A stretch of DNA of 37,748 bases. It comes from Nocardia uniformis NBRC 13702 (GTDB lineage: Bacteria; Actinomycetota; Actinomycetes; Mycobacteriales; Mycobacteriaceae). The position numbers were made by a program, and so were the translations under genes. Positions 1 to 8,627 of the stretch are shown in pieces. A model generated the notes under the pieces. It was not told where the DNA came from and did not search any database. It saw only the letters and a program-made list of their open reading frames with translations. The stretch spans positions 1 to 37,748 of the forward strand of contig NZ_BDCE01000122.1 of assembly GCF_001613345.1 (NCBI RefSeq), read 5' to 3'. Every line of letters begins with the position of its first letter. Position 1 is the stretch's first letter.

Positions 1-426
1 GTAGAGCTGCACGAACCGATCCAACGACCGCTCAATATCGCCACGCAGCGCCTTGGCCACCACCGAGCCAATGGGCCCGAAGAGGGGTGCGCCGCCGAGT
101 TCGAAATCCGCGGCGACCTTCGAGCCGGTGGCGGTCGGGGAAACCCGGAGTTCGATGCCGAATTTGGTGCCGCCGATGCCGGAGCCGGTGAGGACCATGC
201 GGTTCGGGGGTTCGGCGGCCTTTACCGTCCAGGTGACCCGGTTGCGGAAGCCCTTGACGGTGGCGACGCCCACCAGGCGGGTGCCCGGGGTCAGTTCCTC
301 GGGGAGAGGGCTGCGCCAGCCCTCGTGGAGGGTGAGCCATTTTTCGAGGTTGGGCAGGTCGGAGGCGTGCGCCCAGGCCTGGTCGGGGGCGATGGGGACG
401 TCTACGGAGACCTTCAGCTTTGCCAC
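1..426 (-). CDS. SRPBCC-family protein (3' end beyond window)
   Basis: The minus-strand frame from a GTG at 426 (MAKLKVSVDVPIAPDQAWAH...) runs open to base 1, giving 142 residues without a stop. SRPBCC proteins of this type are about 145 residues long, so only the last few are probably missing. The opening 'V-x-V-P-I-A-P-D-Q-A-W-x-x-x-S-D-L-x-N-x-x-K-W' is typical of the polyketide cyclase/dehydrase-like START fold, which binds hydrophobic ligands in a helix-grip cavity. The C-terminal amphipathic helix (LRGDIERSLDRFVQLY) also fits. There is no signal peptide, so it is probably cytoplasmic. It starts 32 bp after the stop of the molybdopterin oxidoreductase on the same strand and is probably cotranscribed with it. 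The ligand and role cannot be read from the sequence. An upstream ATG at 449 is out of frame, so the GTG was chosen. Confidence 0.82.
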   Translation of the reverse strand, partial: MAKLKVSVDVPIAPDQAWAHASDLPNLEKWLTLHEGWRSPLPEELTPGTRLVGVATVKGFRNRVTWTVKAAEPPNRMVLTGSGIGGTKFGIELRVSPTATGSKVAADFELGGAPLFGPIGSVVAKALRGDIERSLDRFVQLY

Positions 427-458
427 GAGGGCGATGGTATCTGTTACATGGCGTAGCT

Positions 459-2651
459 CTAAGGGCGGGTGACCGGGTCCACGCGGACGGGGACACCATT
501 GAGGTTGGACATGCCCGCCAGGCGTTCCACGTCGACGACATCGGTGGACATGAGGTCGTTGACGTTCGCGCCGCCCGCGGCATTCGCACGGCGCCAGCCG
601 CCGTTGTGACCCCAGCCGTGCGGGATGGCGACCGCACCCTCGGTCATATCCTCGGTGAGGCGGGCGGTTACCTCGATGGCGCCGTGGGTGGAGGTGACGC
701 GGCAGCGCTCGCCATCGGAGATTCCGGCTGCGGCAGCGTCTTTCGGATTGATCCGGGCGGCGTGTTCGCGGTCGCCGCGCATGAGGGCATCGACATTGTG
801 CATCCACGAGTTATGGGATTTGAGCTCGCGCATACCGATTACCCGCAGCGGGTAGTCGGGGTCGGTATCGGCGGCTTCGAGGCCGCGTAGTTCGCTGATG
901 ATCTCCTCGGGAGCGAGTCGCACCCGGCCACCCTTGTGCTGCACCACTTCTCGCAGGACGCCGGTGGTGATGTGGTCGGCGAGGACCAGACCGTGGGGGT
1001 GGCGGCGGAGCATGCGCAGGCTCAAACCATTGCGGCGCAGGCCGAACCAGTCGCCATAGGGGCCGGTGCGCAGGGCCAGGTCGATGAGGAAGGCGGGGCT
1101 GAGGCGGGAGGAGCGACCGCCGGGGACGCGATTGCGGAGGGAACTCAGCAGGCTTCCAGCGGGGGCGGCGGGTCCGATGGCGAAGGGCTGCACGCCGATT
1201 CGGGTAGCGATGTCATCGATGATCCGCCATTCCTCGCGGGCCTCGCCGTACGGTTCCACCACACGCTCGGTGTACTGAGTATACGGAATGGGCGCGAGCG
1301 CGGTGAAGGGCAGCGGAATATCGTCGCGCTCCAGGAAAGTGGTGGCCGGGAGCACGTAGTCGGCCATGCGATTGGTGTCGTTGATGTACAGGTCGATCGA
1401 TACGAACAGGTCCAGTTGTTCCAGCGCGGAAGCCAATTCGCGGCCATTGGGCACCGAGAGCACCGGATTGCCCGCCGACGTGAACAGCGCTCGCAACTGC
1501 CCCGGACCGGGTGTGGTGATCTCCTTGGCCATTACCGCGGCCGGGAAGGTGCCCAGCACGTCCGGGAAATCGCCTACGCGGGAATGGTTCTTGCCGTAGC
1601 GGATCAGGCCGAGCCGGGAATTGATCCGCGAGACCGCCACCAGCTCCTTGCCGAATACCGAGCCGCCGGGCGCGTCCAGATTGCCGGTCACGGCGGCGAG
1701 CGCGTCGATGAGGAAGGCCACCAGGGTGGCGTGGCGGCCCAGGCAGGTGCCGGTGCGGCCGTATACAGCGGCGGATTCCGCGCGGGCGAGGTCGCGGGCC
1801 AGCGCACGCACCTGCTCGGGGTCCAGGCCGGTGACCGGTGCGGTGCTCTCGGGCGTGAACTCGGCTACCGCATCCCGCAATTCGCGCACCCCCGACGCCT
1901 GCTGCCGCAGCGCCCGCGCATCCTCGAGCCCCTCGGCGAAGATCACCTGGAGCAGCGCGGCCAGCAGCCAGGCATCGCTATCGGGCCGCAGCCCCACATG
2001 CTCGAACAGTCGCGCCGTTTCCGTGCGCCGCGGATCGACCACGACCACCCGGCCGCCCCGGTCGGTAATCGCCTTGAGCTTGTCGCGAATCCGGGGCGCA
2101 CTGACAGCGCTGCCGTGCGACACCACCGGATTCGCCCCGACCATGAGCAAAAAATCAGTACGGTGCAGATCCGGTACCGGCGCGGTGGTCATCGATCCGT
2201 ACAGCAGCTCGCTGGCCACGAACCGATTGTTGATGTCCTGCGATCCGGCCGAATACACATGTTTCAGCCCGGCGGCCAGCTGGAAACCGACCATCCACAG
2301 GGTGTGCGAATAGGAGAACGCCGATGGATTGCCGAAATACCAACCCAGACTGCCGCGCCCGTGTTCGCGAATGACAGTGCGCAGCCGGGCGCCGATATCG
2401 TCGAGCGCCTCTTCCCACGACACGCGCTCGAACCCACCCGAAGCCGTTCGTCGCTGCGGGTACAGCACCCGATCCGGATCGTTCTGGATCTCGGCGAACG
2501 CGATGCCCTTCGGACAGGCGAATCCCTGGGACAGCGGATGGTCCTTATCGGCGCGCAGCCGGACCAGCTTTCCGTCCTCGACGGTGGCGATCAGCCCGCA
2601 GAGCGGTTCGCAGATCCGGCAGTAGGTGGCTATCTCACGGGTGCTGCTCAC
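459..2651 (-). CDS. Molybdopterin-dependent oxidoreductase, DMSO-reductase superfamily
   Basis: A 730-residue protein starting at GTG 2651. The N-terminus binds a [4Fe-4S] cluster through C11, C14, C18 and C46 (YCRICEPLCG...FACPKG). The large bis-MGD domains follow, with recognisable steps such as 'MVGANPVVSHG', 'VVVDPRRTETA', 'GRTGTCLGRH', 'FTSAGNPVLSVPNG' and 'DYVLPATTFLERDD'. The C-terminal molydop-binding barrel covers roughly residues 605-725 (SHNSWMHN...VAIPHGWGHNGG). The position of the molybdenum ligand (around residues 134-139, YSAGSQDI) has no Cys or Sec, unlike formate dehydrogenases, so a Ser or Asp ligand is possible. No Tat signal is visible, which points to a cytoplasmic enzyme. 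It resembles the M. tuberculosis Rv0197 type of uncharacterised oxidoreductase; the substrate is unknown. The start lies only 3 bp after the mutT3 stop, so the genes are probably coupled. Confidence 0.92.
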   Translation of the reverse strand: MSSTREIATYCRICEPLCGLIATVEDGKLVRLRADKDHPLSQGFACPKGIAFAEIQNDPDRVLYPQRRTASGGFERVSWEEALDDIGARLRTVIREHGRGSLGWYFGNPSAFSYSHTLWMVGFQLAAGLKHVYSAGSQDINNRFVASELLYGSMTTAPVPDLHRTDFLLMVGANPVVSHGSAVSAPRIRDKLKAITDRGGRVVVVDPRRTETARLFEHVGLRPDSDAWLLAALLQVIFAEGLEDARALRQQASGVRELRDAVAEFTPESTAPVTGLDPEQVRALARDLARAESAAVYGRTGTCLGRHATLVAFLIDALAAVTGNLDAPGGSVFGKELVAVSRINSRLGLIRYGKNHSRVGDFPDVLGTFPAAVMAKEITTPGPGQLRALFTSAGNPVLSVPNGRELASALEQLDLFVSIDLYINDTNRMADYVLPATTFLERDDIPLPFTALAPIPYTQYTERVVEPYGEAREEWRIIDDIATRIGVQPFAIGPAAPAGSLLSSLRNRVPGGRSSRLSPAFLIDLALRTGPYGDWFGLRRNGLSLRMLRRHPHGLVLADHITTGVLREVVQHKGGRVRLAPEEIISELRGLEAADTDPDYPLRVIGMRELKSHNSWMHNVDALMRGDREHAARINPKDAAAAGISDGERCRVTSTHGAIEVTARLTEDMTEGAVAIPHGWGHNGGWRRANAAGGANVNDLMSTDVVDVERLAGMSNLNGVPVRVDPVTRP

Positions 2652-2654
2652 CCT

Positions 2655-3326
2655 TCAAGACAACACCTGCGCCAGCGTGAGCAACAACACATTTTCGGCC
2701 AAACTGGGGGCGGCGGGCACGGTTTCGGTGATCTGCGCGGCGGGTTCGCCCTCGCCTTCGGTGTGCAGCCAGACGAAACCGTGGTCGGCCAGGTCCAGGG
2801 TGCGGGGCAGCGCGGCGGCAACCGTCGTCGGATCGGCCAGGCCGTCGACGGTGACCCGCTTGGGTATGGCGCGCAATGCGGGCCAGGCGGCGGCGAACCC
2901 GGGATGCAGCGGCCGGTTCGTCACCTTGTCCTCGGGCACCCACCGCAGCGACTTGCTCTCCAGATTGCGGCGGGTTTTCAACCGGGTGGCGGCATCGGCG
3001 ACAACGGTGGTGTATGTCCAGCCGCTGGGCGCGGTCGCGGTGACCCGGCTGGCACGCACCCGGATGGAATCGGCCCGAATGCCCGCCTCCTCCTCGGCCT
3101 CACGGACCGCGGCGTGCACGGTGCTCTCATGGCTGTCGCGGGCACCGCCGGGCAGCGCCCAGGTACCGCCCTGATGACTCCACCACGCGCGATGCTGCAG
3201 CAGTACCGCCGAACCACCGCCCGCCAGCGGGGCTCGCAGCAACAATCCGGCAGCGCCGAAACGACCCCACTGGCGAGTGCCGTCGGGGCTGTCCGCCCAG
3301 CCGTCGCCGTCACCTCGCATGCCCAC
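2655..3326 (-). CDS. mutT3: Nudix hydrolase, MutT3-like
   Basis: A 223-residue protein with a complete Nudix box from G61 to I83 (GARDSHE...REAEEEAGI matches GX5EX7REUXEEXGU), which binds the metal and hydrolyses nucleoside-diphosphate derivatives. MutT3 of mycobacteria is assigned to sanitising oxidised dNTPs such as 8-oxo-dGTP; that specificity is taken from the family, not shown here. 'QHRAWWSHQGGTWALPGG' upstream of the box is the usual substrate-side loop. The C-terminal 70 residues extend beyond the minimal fold and include 'LADHGFVWLHTEGEGEPAAQITETVP'-like sequence. It is divergent from glnX (118 bp between starts), exactly as mutT3 (Rv0413) is divergent from Rv0412c in M. tuberculosis. 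A second in-frame ATG two codons downstream is an alternative start. Confidence 0.9.
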   Translation of the reverse strand: MGMRGDGDGWADSPDGTRQWGRFGAAGLLLRAPLAGGGSAVLLQHRAWWSHQGGTWALPGGARDSHESTVHAAVREAEEEAGIRADSIRVRASRVTATAPSGWTYTTVVADAATRLKTRRNLESKSLRWVPEDKVTNRPLHPGFAAAWPALRAIPKRVTVDGLADPTTVAAALPRTLDLADHGFVWLHTEGEGEPAAQITETVPAAPSLAENVLLLTLAQVLS

Positions 3327-3444
3327 ATCCTCACTTTGCCCACGCCACGATCGCGATCACATGAGGGTGTTCGCCGCGCCGCGGCACCGGTACGTCCACA
3401 ATAAGCTCAATCGACCGATCAGTTCCGGCACCTGGGAGGTGAGC

Positions 3445-4773
3445 ATGGCTCGCAGCGGGCAATTGCGGCTCGACGAACTGTCGCCCCGCTCCGCGACCGC
3501 GCTGGTGCGGGAACGGATAGACGCCAATGATATGCGCGCCTTCGCGCGATCCTCCCCCGCCAGATTGATAGCGATCGGATTGCTGCTGCTCGGTCTGTGC
3601 GTGGCGGCGGGCGCGGTAACCGCCACCGCTGTCGACCACCGGCAGGACGCACTCGACACGCTGCTCGAGCAGGCCGAACCGGACGCGTATTCGGCGCAGC
3701 GGCTCTACACCTCGCTCTCGGTGGCCGATGCCTCCGCGGGCACCGCGTTCATCTCCGGCGGGCTGGAACCCAATTCCGTGCGCGACCGCTACAACCAGGC
3801 CATCGGTGAGGCATCGGCAGAATTGGTGGCCCAGTCCAATCGTGCCGATGGCGATGACATCGGCCTGCGCACCGGCATCGCGACCGGGCTGCCCGTGTAC
3901 ACGGGGCTGGTCGGGACCGCACGGGCCAATAACCGCACCGGACAGCCGGTGGGGGCCGCGTACCTCAGTGCGGCGTCACATCAGATGCAGGCGACCCTGC
4001 TGCCGATGGCGCACGAGTTGCAGGAGCACCGCTCCTCGGCGATCACCGATATTCAGCGCAATCATGTGCGGCCGCCCTGGCCCGCCATTGTGCTGCCGCT
4101 CCTGGCGGTGGCCGCGCTGCTCGTGGCGCAGTGGTTCCTGACCCGGCGCTGGCATCGCATTCTCAATCCGGGGCTGCTGTTGGCCACCTGCACCATGGTG
4201 GTGCTGCTGTCGTGGACGGTGATCGCGGGCGTGATCTCGGCCGTATCCACCACGCAGGCCCGCGATAACGGCTCCATTCCCACCGCGACCCTGACCGAGA
4301 GCCGCATTCTGGCGCAGCAGGCCCGCAGCGCCGAAACGCTCAAACTGGTGCGCCGCGATAACGGCGGCGACTACGACCGCACCTACGACGACGCCACCGC
4401 CCGGCTGCGCACCCTGCTCACCACCTATCCGTCCGACGCGCCCGCCACCGGGGAAATCGACAATGCCGTTGCCGCACTCGATCGCTGGCATATCGCGCAC
4501 GGGCGAATGAACGAGGCGCTGGCACGGGGCGACTTCCTGGGCGCGAGCGCCGTCGCCACCGGGTCGGGTGCGAACGAGGCCAGCGCACAGGTGGAGTCGC
4601 TGGACCGGGCGCTCGCGAACGGTATCGCCGCGACCCGGAACACCCTGCGGGAGGACACTTCGCGAGCCTCCGGCGCACTCGATCTGCTGGCTCCGGGCGC
4701 ACTGGTACTGGCCACCGCGGCGGCCGTACTGGTGGCGGCCGGACTGTGGCCCCGACTACGGGAGTACCGATGA
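3445..4773 (+). CDS. glnX: GlnX, membrane sensor partner of GlnH and PknG
   Basis: A 442-residue membrane protein. The ATG at 3445 (MARSGQLRLDELSPRS) was chosen over in-frame starts further upstream because it has a GGAGG at 3435-3439, and because homologues begin with a short cytoplasmic tail. Four membrane segments are visible: about residues 40-62, 212-232, 242-264 and 414-436. They enclose two extracytoplasmic loops of about 150 residues each, giving a chemoreceptor-like layout without a kinase or HAMP domain. In M. tuberculosis GlnX (Rv0412c) couples periplasmic GlnH, which binds Asp/Glu, to cytoplasmic PknG. The same three genes follow one another here, and the glnX stop overlaps the glnH start (ATGA), so they form a translationally coupled operon. 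A short hydrophilic cytoplasmic loop (TRRWHRILN) sits between TM2 and TM3 and could be a PknG contact; that is inference. Confidence 0.9.
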   Translation: MARSGQLRLDELSPRSATALVRERIDANDMRAFARSSPARLIAIGLLLLGLCVAAGAVTATAVDHRQDALDTLLEQAEPDAYSAQRLYTSLSVADASAGTAFISGGLEPNSVRDRYNQAIGEASAELVAQSNRADGDDIGLRTGIATGLPVYTGLVGTARANNRTGQPVGAAYLSAASHQMQATLLPMAHELQEHRSSAITDIQRNHVRPPWPAIVLPLLAVAALLVAQWFLTRRWHRILNPGLLLATCTMVVLLSWTVIAGVISAVSTTQARDNGSIPTATLTESRILAQQARSAETLKLVRRDNGGDYDRTYDDATARLRTLLTTYPSDAPATGEIDNAVAALDRWHIAHGRMNEALARGDFLGASAVATGSGANEASAQVESLDRALANGIAATRNTLREDTSRASGALDLLAPGALVLATAAAVLVAAGLWPRLREYR

Positions 4774-5735
4774 TGAGACGCCGACTAGCTGTGCTCGCCA
4801 TCGCCGCACTCGCCCTGACCGGCTGCGGCGAACCGGACAGTGCGCCCCGGTCAGACCGGACGGCCAGCTACACCGATCCGCCGCTGCCATCGGGAGCCAC
4901 TGCCGCAGAGCCAAATTCGACGCCGCCGCCGGAACCCGACGGCTGCGGCGACCCGACCGCCAGCCTGCGCCCCGGTGCGGTGCGCGACAGGGCGGCCCTC
5001 GACGCCATTCGAACCCGCGGGCGACTACTGGTCGGACTCGACCCGGGCAGCAATCTGTTCAGCTTCCGCGATCCCGCCACCGGCACACTTCAGGGCTTCG
5101 ATGTGGAGATCGCCCGGGAGATCGCCCGCGATCTGCTCGGCGACCCCGAGAAGGTCGAATTCCACATGCTCGGCTCGGCCGAGCGGGAGCAGGCGCTACA
5201 GAATCACACCGTCGATGTGGTGGTGAAGACCATGACCATCACCTGTGAACGGCGGCAGCGAGTTTCGTTCTCCACCTCGTATCTGCAGGCACATCAGCGG
5301 GTGCTGACGGTACGCGATTCCGGGATCACCGGGCTGAGCGATCTGGCCGGCCGACGGGTGTGCGTGGTGAGCGGCACCACCTCACTGGACCGGATTCGCC
5401 GCCTGCAGCCCGCCGCCTCCATCCTCACCGTGCCCAGTTGGGCCGACTGCCTGGTGGTCCTGCAGCAGCGGCAGGTCGATGCCGTCAGCACCGATAACAC
5501 CGTGCTGGCGGGGCTGGCCGTGCAGGACCCGCTCACCGCGGTGGTCGGGGAGAACCTCAGTACCGAGCAGTACGGCATCGGCATTCCGAAAGATCGCGAT
5601 GATCTGGTGCGGTTCGTCAACGGCACCCTGGAACGCATTCGCGGCGACGGCACCTGGTCCCGCCTGTACCGACGCTGGCTCGAACCGCAGCTCGGCAATG
5701 CCGCCATCCCGCCGCCGCCGAGATATCAGGACTGA
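4770..5735 (+). CDS. glnH: GlnH, amino-acid-binding lipoprotein (SBP family 3)
   Basis: A 321-residue lipoprotein. The ATG at 4770 overlaps the glnX stop (ATGA at 4770-4773) and has GGGAG at 4760-4764. The lipobox LALTGC puts the lipidated Cys at residue 19. After a Pro/Ser-rich tether comes a solute-binding protein family 3 domain (about residues 75-310): 'ALDAIRTRGRLLVGLDPGSNLFSFRDPATG', 'LQGFDVEIAREIARDLLGD', 'VDVVVKTMTITCERRQRVSFSTSYL', 'LAGRRVCVVSGTTSLDRI' and 'YGIGIPKDRDDLVRFVNGTLERI'. The arginine in 'CERRQRVSFS' is at the place that usually holds the ligand carboxylate. No ABC permease or ATPase gene lies nearby, which supports a sensing rather than transport role, as reported for mycobacterial GlnH (aspartate/glutamate sensing through GlnX to PknG). 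Two Cys pairs may form disulfides. Confidence 0.92.
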   Translation: MMRRRLAVLAIAALALTGCGEPDSAPRSDRTASYTDPPLPSGATAAEPNSTPPPEPDGCGDPTASLRPGAVRDRAALDAIRTRGRLLVGLDPGSNLFSFRDPATGTLQGFDVEIAREIARDLLGDPEKVEFHMLGSAEREQALQNHTVDVVVKTMTITCERRQRVSFSTSYLQAHQRVLTVRDSGITGLSDLAGRRVCVVSGTTSLDRIRRLQPAASILTVPSWADCLVVLQQRQVDAVSTDNTVLAGLAVQDPLTAVVGENLSTEQYGIGIPKDRDDLVRFVNGTLERIRGDGTWSRLYRRWLEPQLGNAAIPPPPRYQD

Positions 5736-5738
5736 GCG

Positions 5739-8240
5739 ATGAGCGAATCGTCCGAACGCGACAGCAAACGCCCCGCGGCACCGGATCCCACCGGGGACGC
5801 CGAGCCCGGTACCGAGTTGAGCCATCGACCCGAACCGTCCCGCGACCCCGAAGGGACGGAATTCACCGCTCGCCCGGACACCGGTGCGGGGGCGCCCGAT
5901 ACGGAGTACAGCTACCGCGCGGAGTCCGATCGCGTCGGTAGGCATGCGGCCGGGACGCCGCCCGCCGACGTCGACACCGTGGCGGTCAGCGCGGGCGCGG
6001 GTACCACCGCCGGGCCCCGATCGAATCCCGACGGCATCGAGATCACCGCTGCGCATGGCGATTCCGGACCTTCGACCCGCCCCTCGCAGCGGACCGGTCG
6101 AATGACTCGCCCGCGCCCGTCGGTGCGGCGATTGGGTGCGGGGCTGGTGTCCATTCCGGCGGTGGATCCGGTGGATCCGGCCGCGGTGGTGCTGAAGGAT
6201 CCCGTGGTCTCCGAAGGCCGCCGATTCTGTTGGCGCTGCGGCAAACCCGTCGGGCGGGCAACGCCGACCCAACCGTCCAGAACCGTCGGCAGCTGTGAAA
6301 CCTGCGGTGCGCCCTACGATTTCCGCCCTTCGCTGTATCCCGGAGATCGGGTGGCCGGGCAGTACGAGATTCAGGGCTGCCTCGCCCATGGCGGGTTGGG
6401 CTGGATCTATCTGGCCATCGACCGCAATGTGAGCGACCGATGGGTGGTACTGAAGGGCCTGCTGCACGCGGGCGATGCCGAGGCGCAGGCGGTGGCGGTG
6501 GCCGAACGGCAGTTCCTGGCCGAGGTGGTGCATCCCAGCATCGTCAAGATCCACAATTTCGTGGAACATCCTGATGCCGAGGGCAATCCGATCGGCTACA
6601 TCGTCATGGAGTACGTCGGCGGGCGTTCGCTGCGCAATATGCTCGACGTCCATCCCAAACCGGAGCGCATGCCGGTGACCGAGGCCATCGCATATGTGCT
6701 GGAGGTGCTGCCCGCACTGGACTATCTGCACTCGGTGGGGCTGGCTTACAACGACCTCAAACCCGATAACGTCATGGTGACCGAGGATCGAGTGGAACTG
6801 ATCGACCTCGGTGCGGTCGCGCCCTTCGAGTCGTATGGAAACCTGTACGGCACCAGGGGTTTCCAGGCTCCGGAGATAGCCAAGACTGGACCGACGGTCG
6901 CATCGGATATCTACACGGTGGGTCGTACGCTCGCGGTGCTGACCATCGATATGCCCATGCAGCAGGGCGCGTTTTGCGATGGGCTACCCGATCCGGCCGA
7001 CCATCCGGTGCTGGCACAGCACGAGTTCTTTCACCGGCTGCTACTGCGGGCCACCGATCCCGATCCCGAGCGCCGCTTCCCGTCCGCGCGCATCTTCGCC
7101 AATCAGCTCATCGGAGTGCTGCGCGAAATACTGGCCACCGAGACCGGGGTGGAGCATCCGCAGCTGTCCACCCTGTTCAGCCCGCCCCGAACCTGTTTCG
7201 GGACAGCGGAAGCCGTCGAGCAGACCGATGGCCTGGTGGACGGCCTGGAGCGCGACACCCTGCTACGGGCCCGCGATATTGTTGCGGCGCTACAGGTTCC
7301 GCTGATCGATCCGAGCGACCCGTCTGCGGCGCTGCTGGCAGGTGCGGCGCATCCCGAACCCCGGCACGTCCTCGATGAGCTGCGGCACTCCCGGCAACGC
7401 GCCAGCGCCGAACCCGGTGGTGCCCCCGAGACCTTCGAACTGGAGGTCACCCTCGCCGAGACGCGGGCACACCTGGATCTCGATGAGCCCGCCGCCGCCC
7501 GCATGCTGCTCGACCGGCTCACCGATACCGCGCGACTGCCGGCCCCCGACTGGCGAATCGACTGGTATCTCGGCGTCGCCGGACTCCTGGAACTGGACTA
7601 CGAGCGCGCTTTCGCCCGTTTCGACGCGGTACTGCAGGCGCTACCGGGCGAGATCGCGCCCAAACTCGCCCTGGCCGCAACCGCGGAACTAATTCTCCAG
7701 CACTGGGTTTCACCCGATCCGGAACAGTGGCGCGCGTATGCCGAGAAGTACTACGCCACCGTCTGGCGCACCGATCGCGGCGTAGTGGCCGCCGCCTTCG
7801 GCCTGGCCCGCCAACTGGCCGCCGCCGGCCATATTTCCGCCGCCGTCCGCGCCCTCGACGAGGTCCCACCCGCCTCCCGCTACTACGCCGAGGCCCGGAT
7901 GACGGCGGTTCTCACGCTCCTCGCCAGTGCGCCCGTGGATGAACTGGACGAGTCCACCCTGCATATCGCCGCCGCCCGGGTGCAGGCGCTGCCCGCGGGC
8001 GAAAGTCGCACCGGGCAGCTGCGGGTGCTGGTACTGGGCACCGCACTGGGTTGGCTACAGTCCGGGCGCACGCCGAAAGCACCCCATAGCAAGATCTTCG
8101 GTGCACCCTTCACCGAACGCGAACTGCGCAGCGGTATCGAATTGGGGCTGCGTGCCCTGGCCCGCTCGGCCCCCGCCCGCACCCACCGGTACGCGCTGGT
8201 GGACCTCGCCAACGCGGTCCGCGCCAAATCCTGGATCTGA
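5739..8240 (+). CDS. pknG: Serine/threonine protein kinase PknG
   Basis: An 833-residue soluble kinase starting 3 bp after the glnH stop. Domains: a disordered N-terminus (1-130); a segment RMTRPRPSVRRLGAGL (121-136) that aligns with the M. tuberculosis region just before rubredoxin; a rubredoxin-like metal site (C164, C167, C186, C189); a kinase domain (about 205-470) with a Gly-rich loop AHGGLGW, K239, D339/K341/N344 (NDLKPDN) and D357 (DLGAV); and a C-terminal TPR-like domain. As in all PknG, the catalytic loop is YNDLKPDN instead of HRD and the DFG motif is DLG. The kinase and TPR blocks are nearly collinear with the 750-residue M. tuberculosis protein; the extra length is in the N-terminus, which carries a 15-residue repeat (reported separately). 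PknG phosphorylates GarA/OdhI to adjust 2-oxoglutarate use. GlnX/GlnH encoded just upstream supply the input. Confidence 0.96.
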   Translation: MSESSERDSKRPAAPDPTGDAEPGTELSHRPEPSRDPEGTEFTARPDTGAGAPDTEYSYRAESDRVGRHAAGTPPADVDTVAVSAGAGTTAGPRSNPDGIEITAAHGDSGPSTRPSQRTGRMTRPRPSVRRLGAGLVSIPAVDPVDPAAVVLKDPVVSEGRRFCWRCGKPVGRATPTQPSRTVGSCETCGAPYDFRPSLYPGDRVAGQYEIQGCLAHGGLGWIYLAIDRNVSDRWVVLKGLLHAGDAEAQAVAVAERQFLAEVVHPSIVKIHNFVEHPDAEGNPIGYIVMEYVGGRSLRNMLDVHPKPERMPVTEAIAYVLEVLPALDYLHSVGLAYNDLKPDNVMVTEDRVELIDLGAVAPFESYGNLYGTRGFQAPEIAKTGPTVASDIYTVGRTLAVLTIDMPMQQGAFCDGLPDPADHPVLAQHEFFHRLLLRATDPDPERRFPSARIFANQLIGVLREILATETGVEHPQLSTLFSPPRTCFGTAEAVEQTDGLVDGLERDTLLRARDIVAALQVPLIDPSDPSAALLAGAAHPEPRHVLDELRHSRQRASAEPGGAPETFELEVTLAETRAHLDLDEPAAARMLLDRLTDTARLPAPDWRIDWYLGVAGLLELDYERAFARFDAVLQALPGEIAPKLALAATAELILQHWVSPDPEQWRAYAEKYYATVWRTDRGVVAAAFGLARQLAAAGHISAAVRALDEVPPASRYYAEARMTAVLTLLASAPVDELDESTLHIAAARVQALPAGESRTGQLRVLVLGTALGWLQSGRTPKAPHSKIFGAPFTERELRSGIELGLRALARSAPARTHRYALVDLANAVRAKSWI

Positions 8241-8627
8241 CCACACCGCGACAACCCACCGCAGCAGGCAACTGCGAACCGATCGCACATCTATAACCGA
8301 TGCCGCAATGGCGGTCCCGCGCAGCGCGACTCACCTCGCGCACAACCACCCTCGCCATTCCGGCGCGGAGTTCCGCCCGACTGCACTGAGACCGCCGACA
8401 GCGAGTCCGCCCCGGCTGTACTGAGGCTGCGCGAGAGGGGGTGGAACGCCGAAACCCGCGTCATTCCCGCGGGTTCGATCAGGGGCAGCCGATCGACGGG
8501 GGCCGGCGAGGGGTCACCGCCCGAACCGCTGGTGCGTTGTTTCGCGACACGGGTTTCGGCGAGCCCGGTCCGAAGTGCCGGGCTCTTGGCCACTATGCCG
8601 AATGGTTCCTGAAGATTTCGTGAAGTA
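8241..8627. other. Gene-free convergent junction, pknG/ackA
   Basis: A 387-bp gap between the pknG and ackA stop codons. I see no plausible gene: open stretches lack a start with a ribosome site and show no family resemblance. It contains a short hairpin (8450-8477) with the sequence CGTCATTCC in its loop region, which resembles the head of the repeat elements in two other convergent junctions of this window. Several GC-rich partial inverted repeats lie around 8530-8590 (for example CGGGTTTCGGCGAGCCCGG). No U-tract terminator is evident. Confidence 0.6.
8450..8477. repeat. Short inverted repeat with GTCATTCC loop
   Basis: Left arm CGAAACCCGCG (8450-8460) and right arm CGCGGGTTCG (8468-8477) pair over 10 bp with one bulged A and a 7-nt loop (TCATTCC). 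There is no T-run after either arm, so it is a poor intrinsic terminator. The CGTCATTCC at 8459-8467 matches the head of the repeats at 13998 and 16325, so this may be a degenerate member of the same element family. Confidence 0.5.

Noticed and set aside
936..3404. 822-codon open frame on the plus strand
   Set aside because: It is antisense to the molybdoenzyme and mutT3; composition is Gly/Arg/Gln-rich without any family motif, and it arises from high-GC codon bias.
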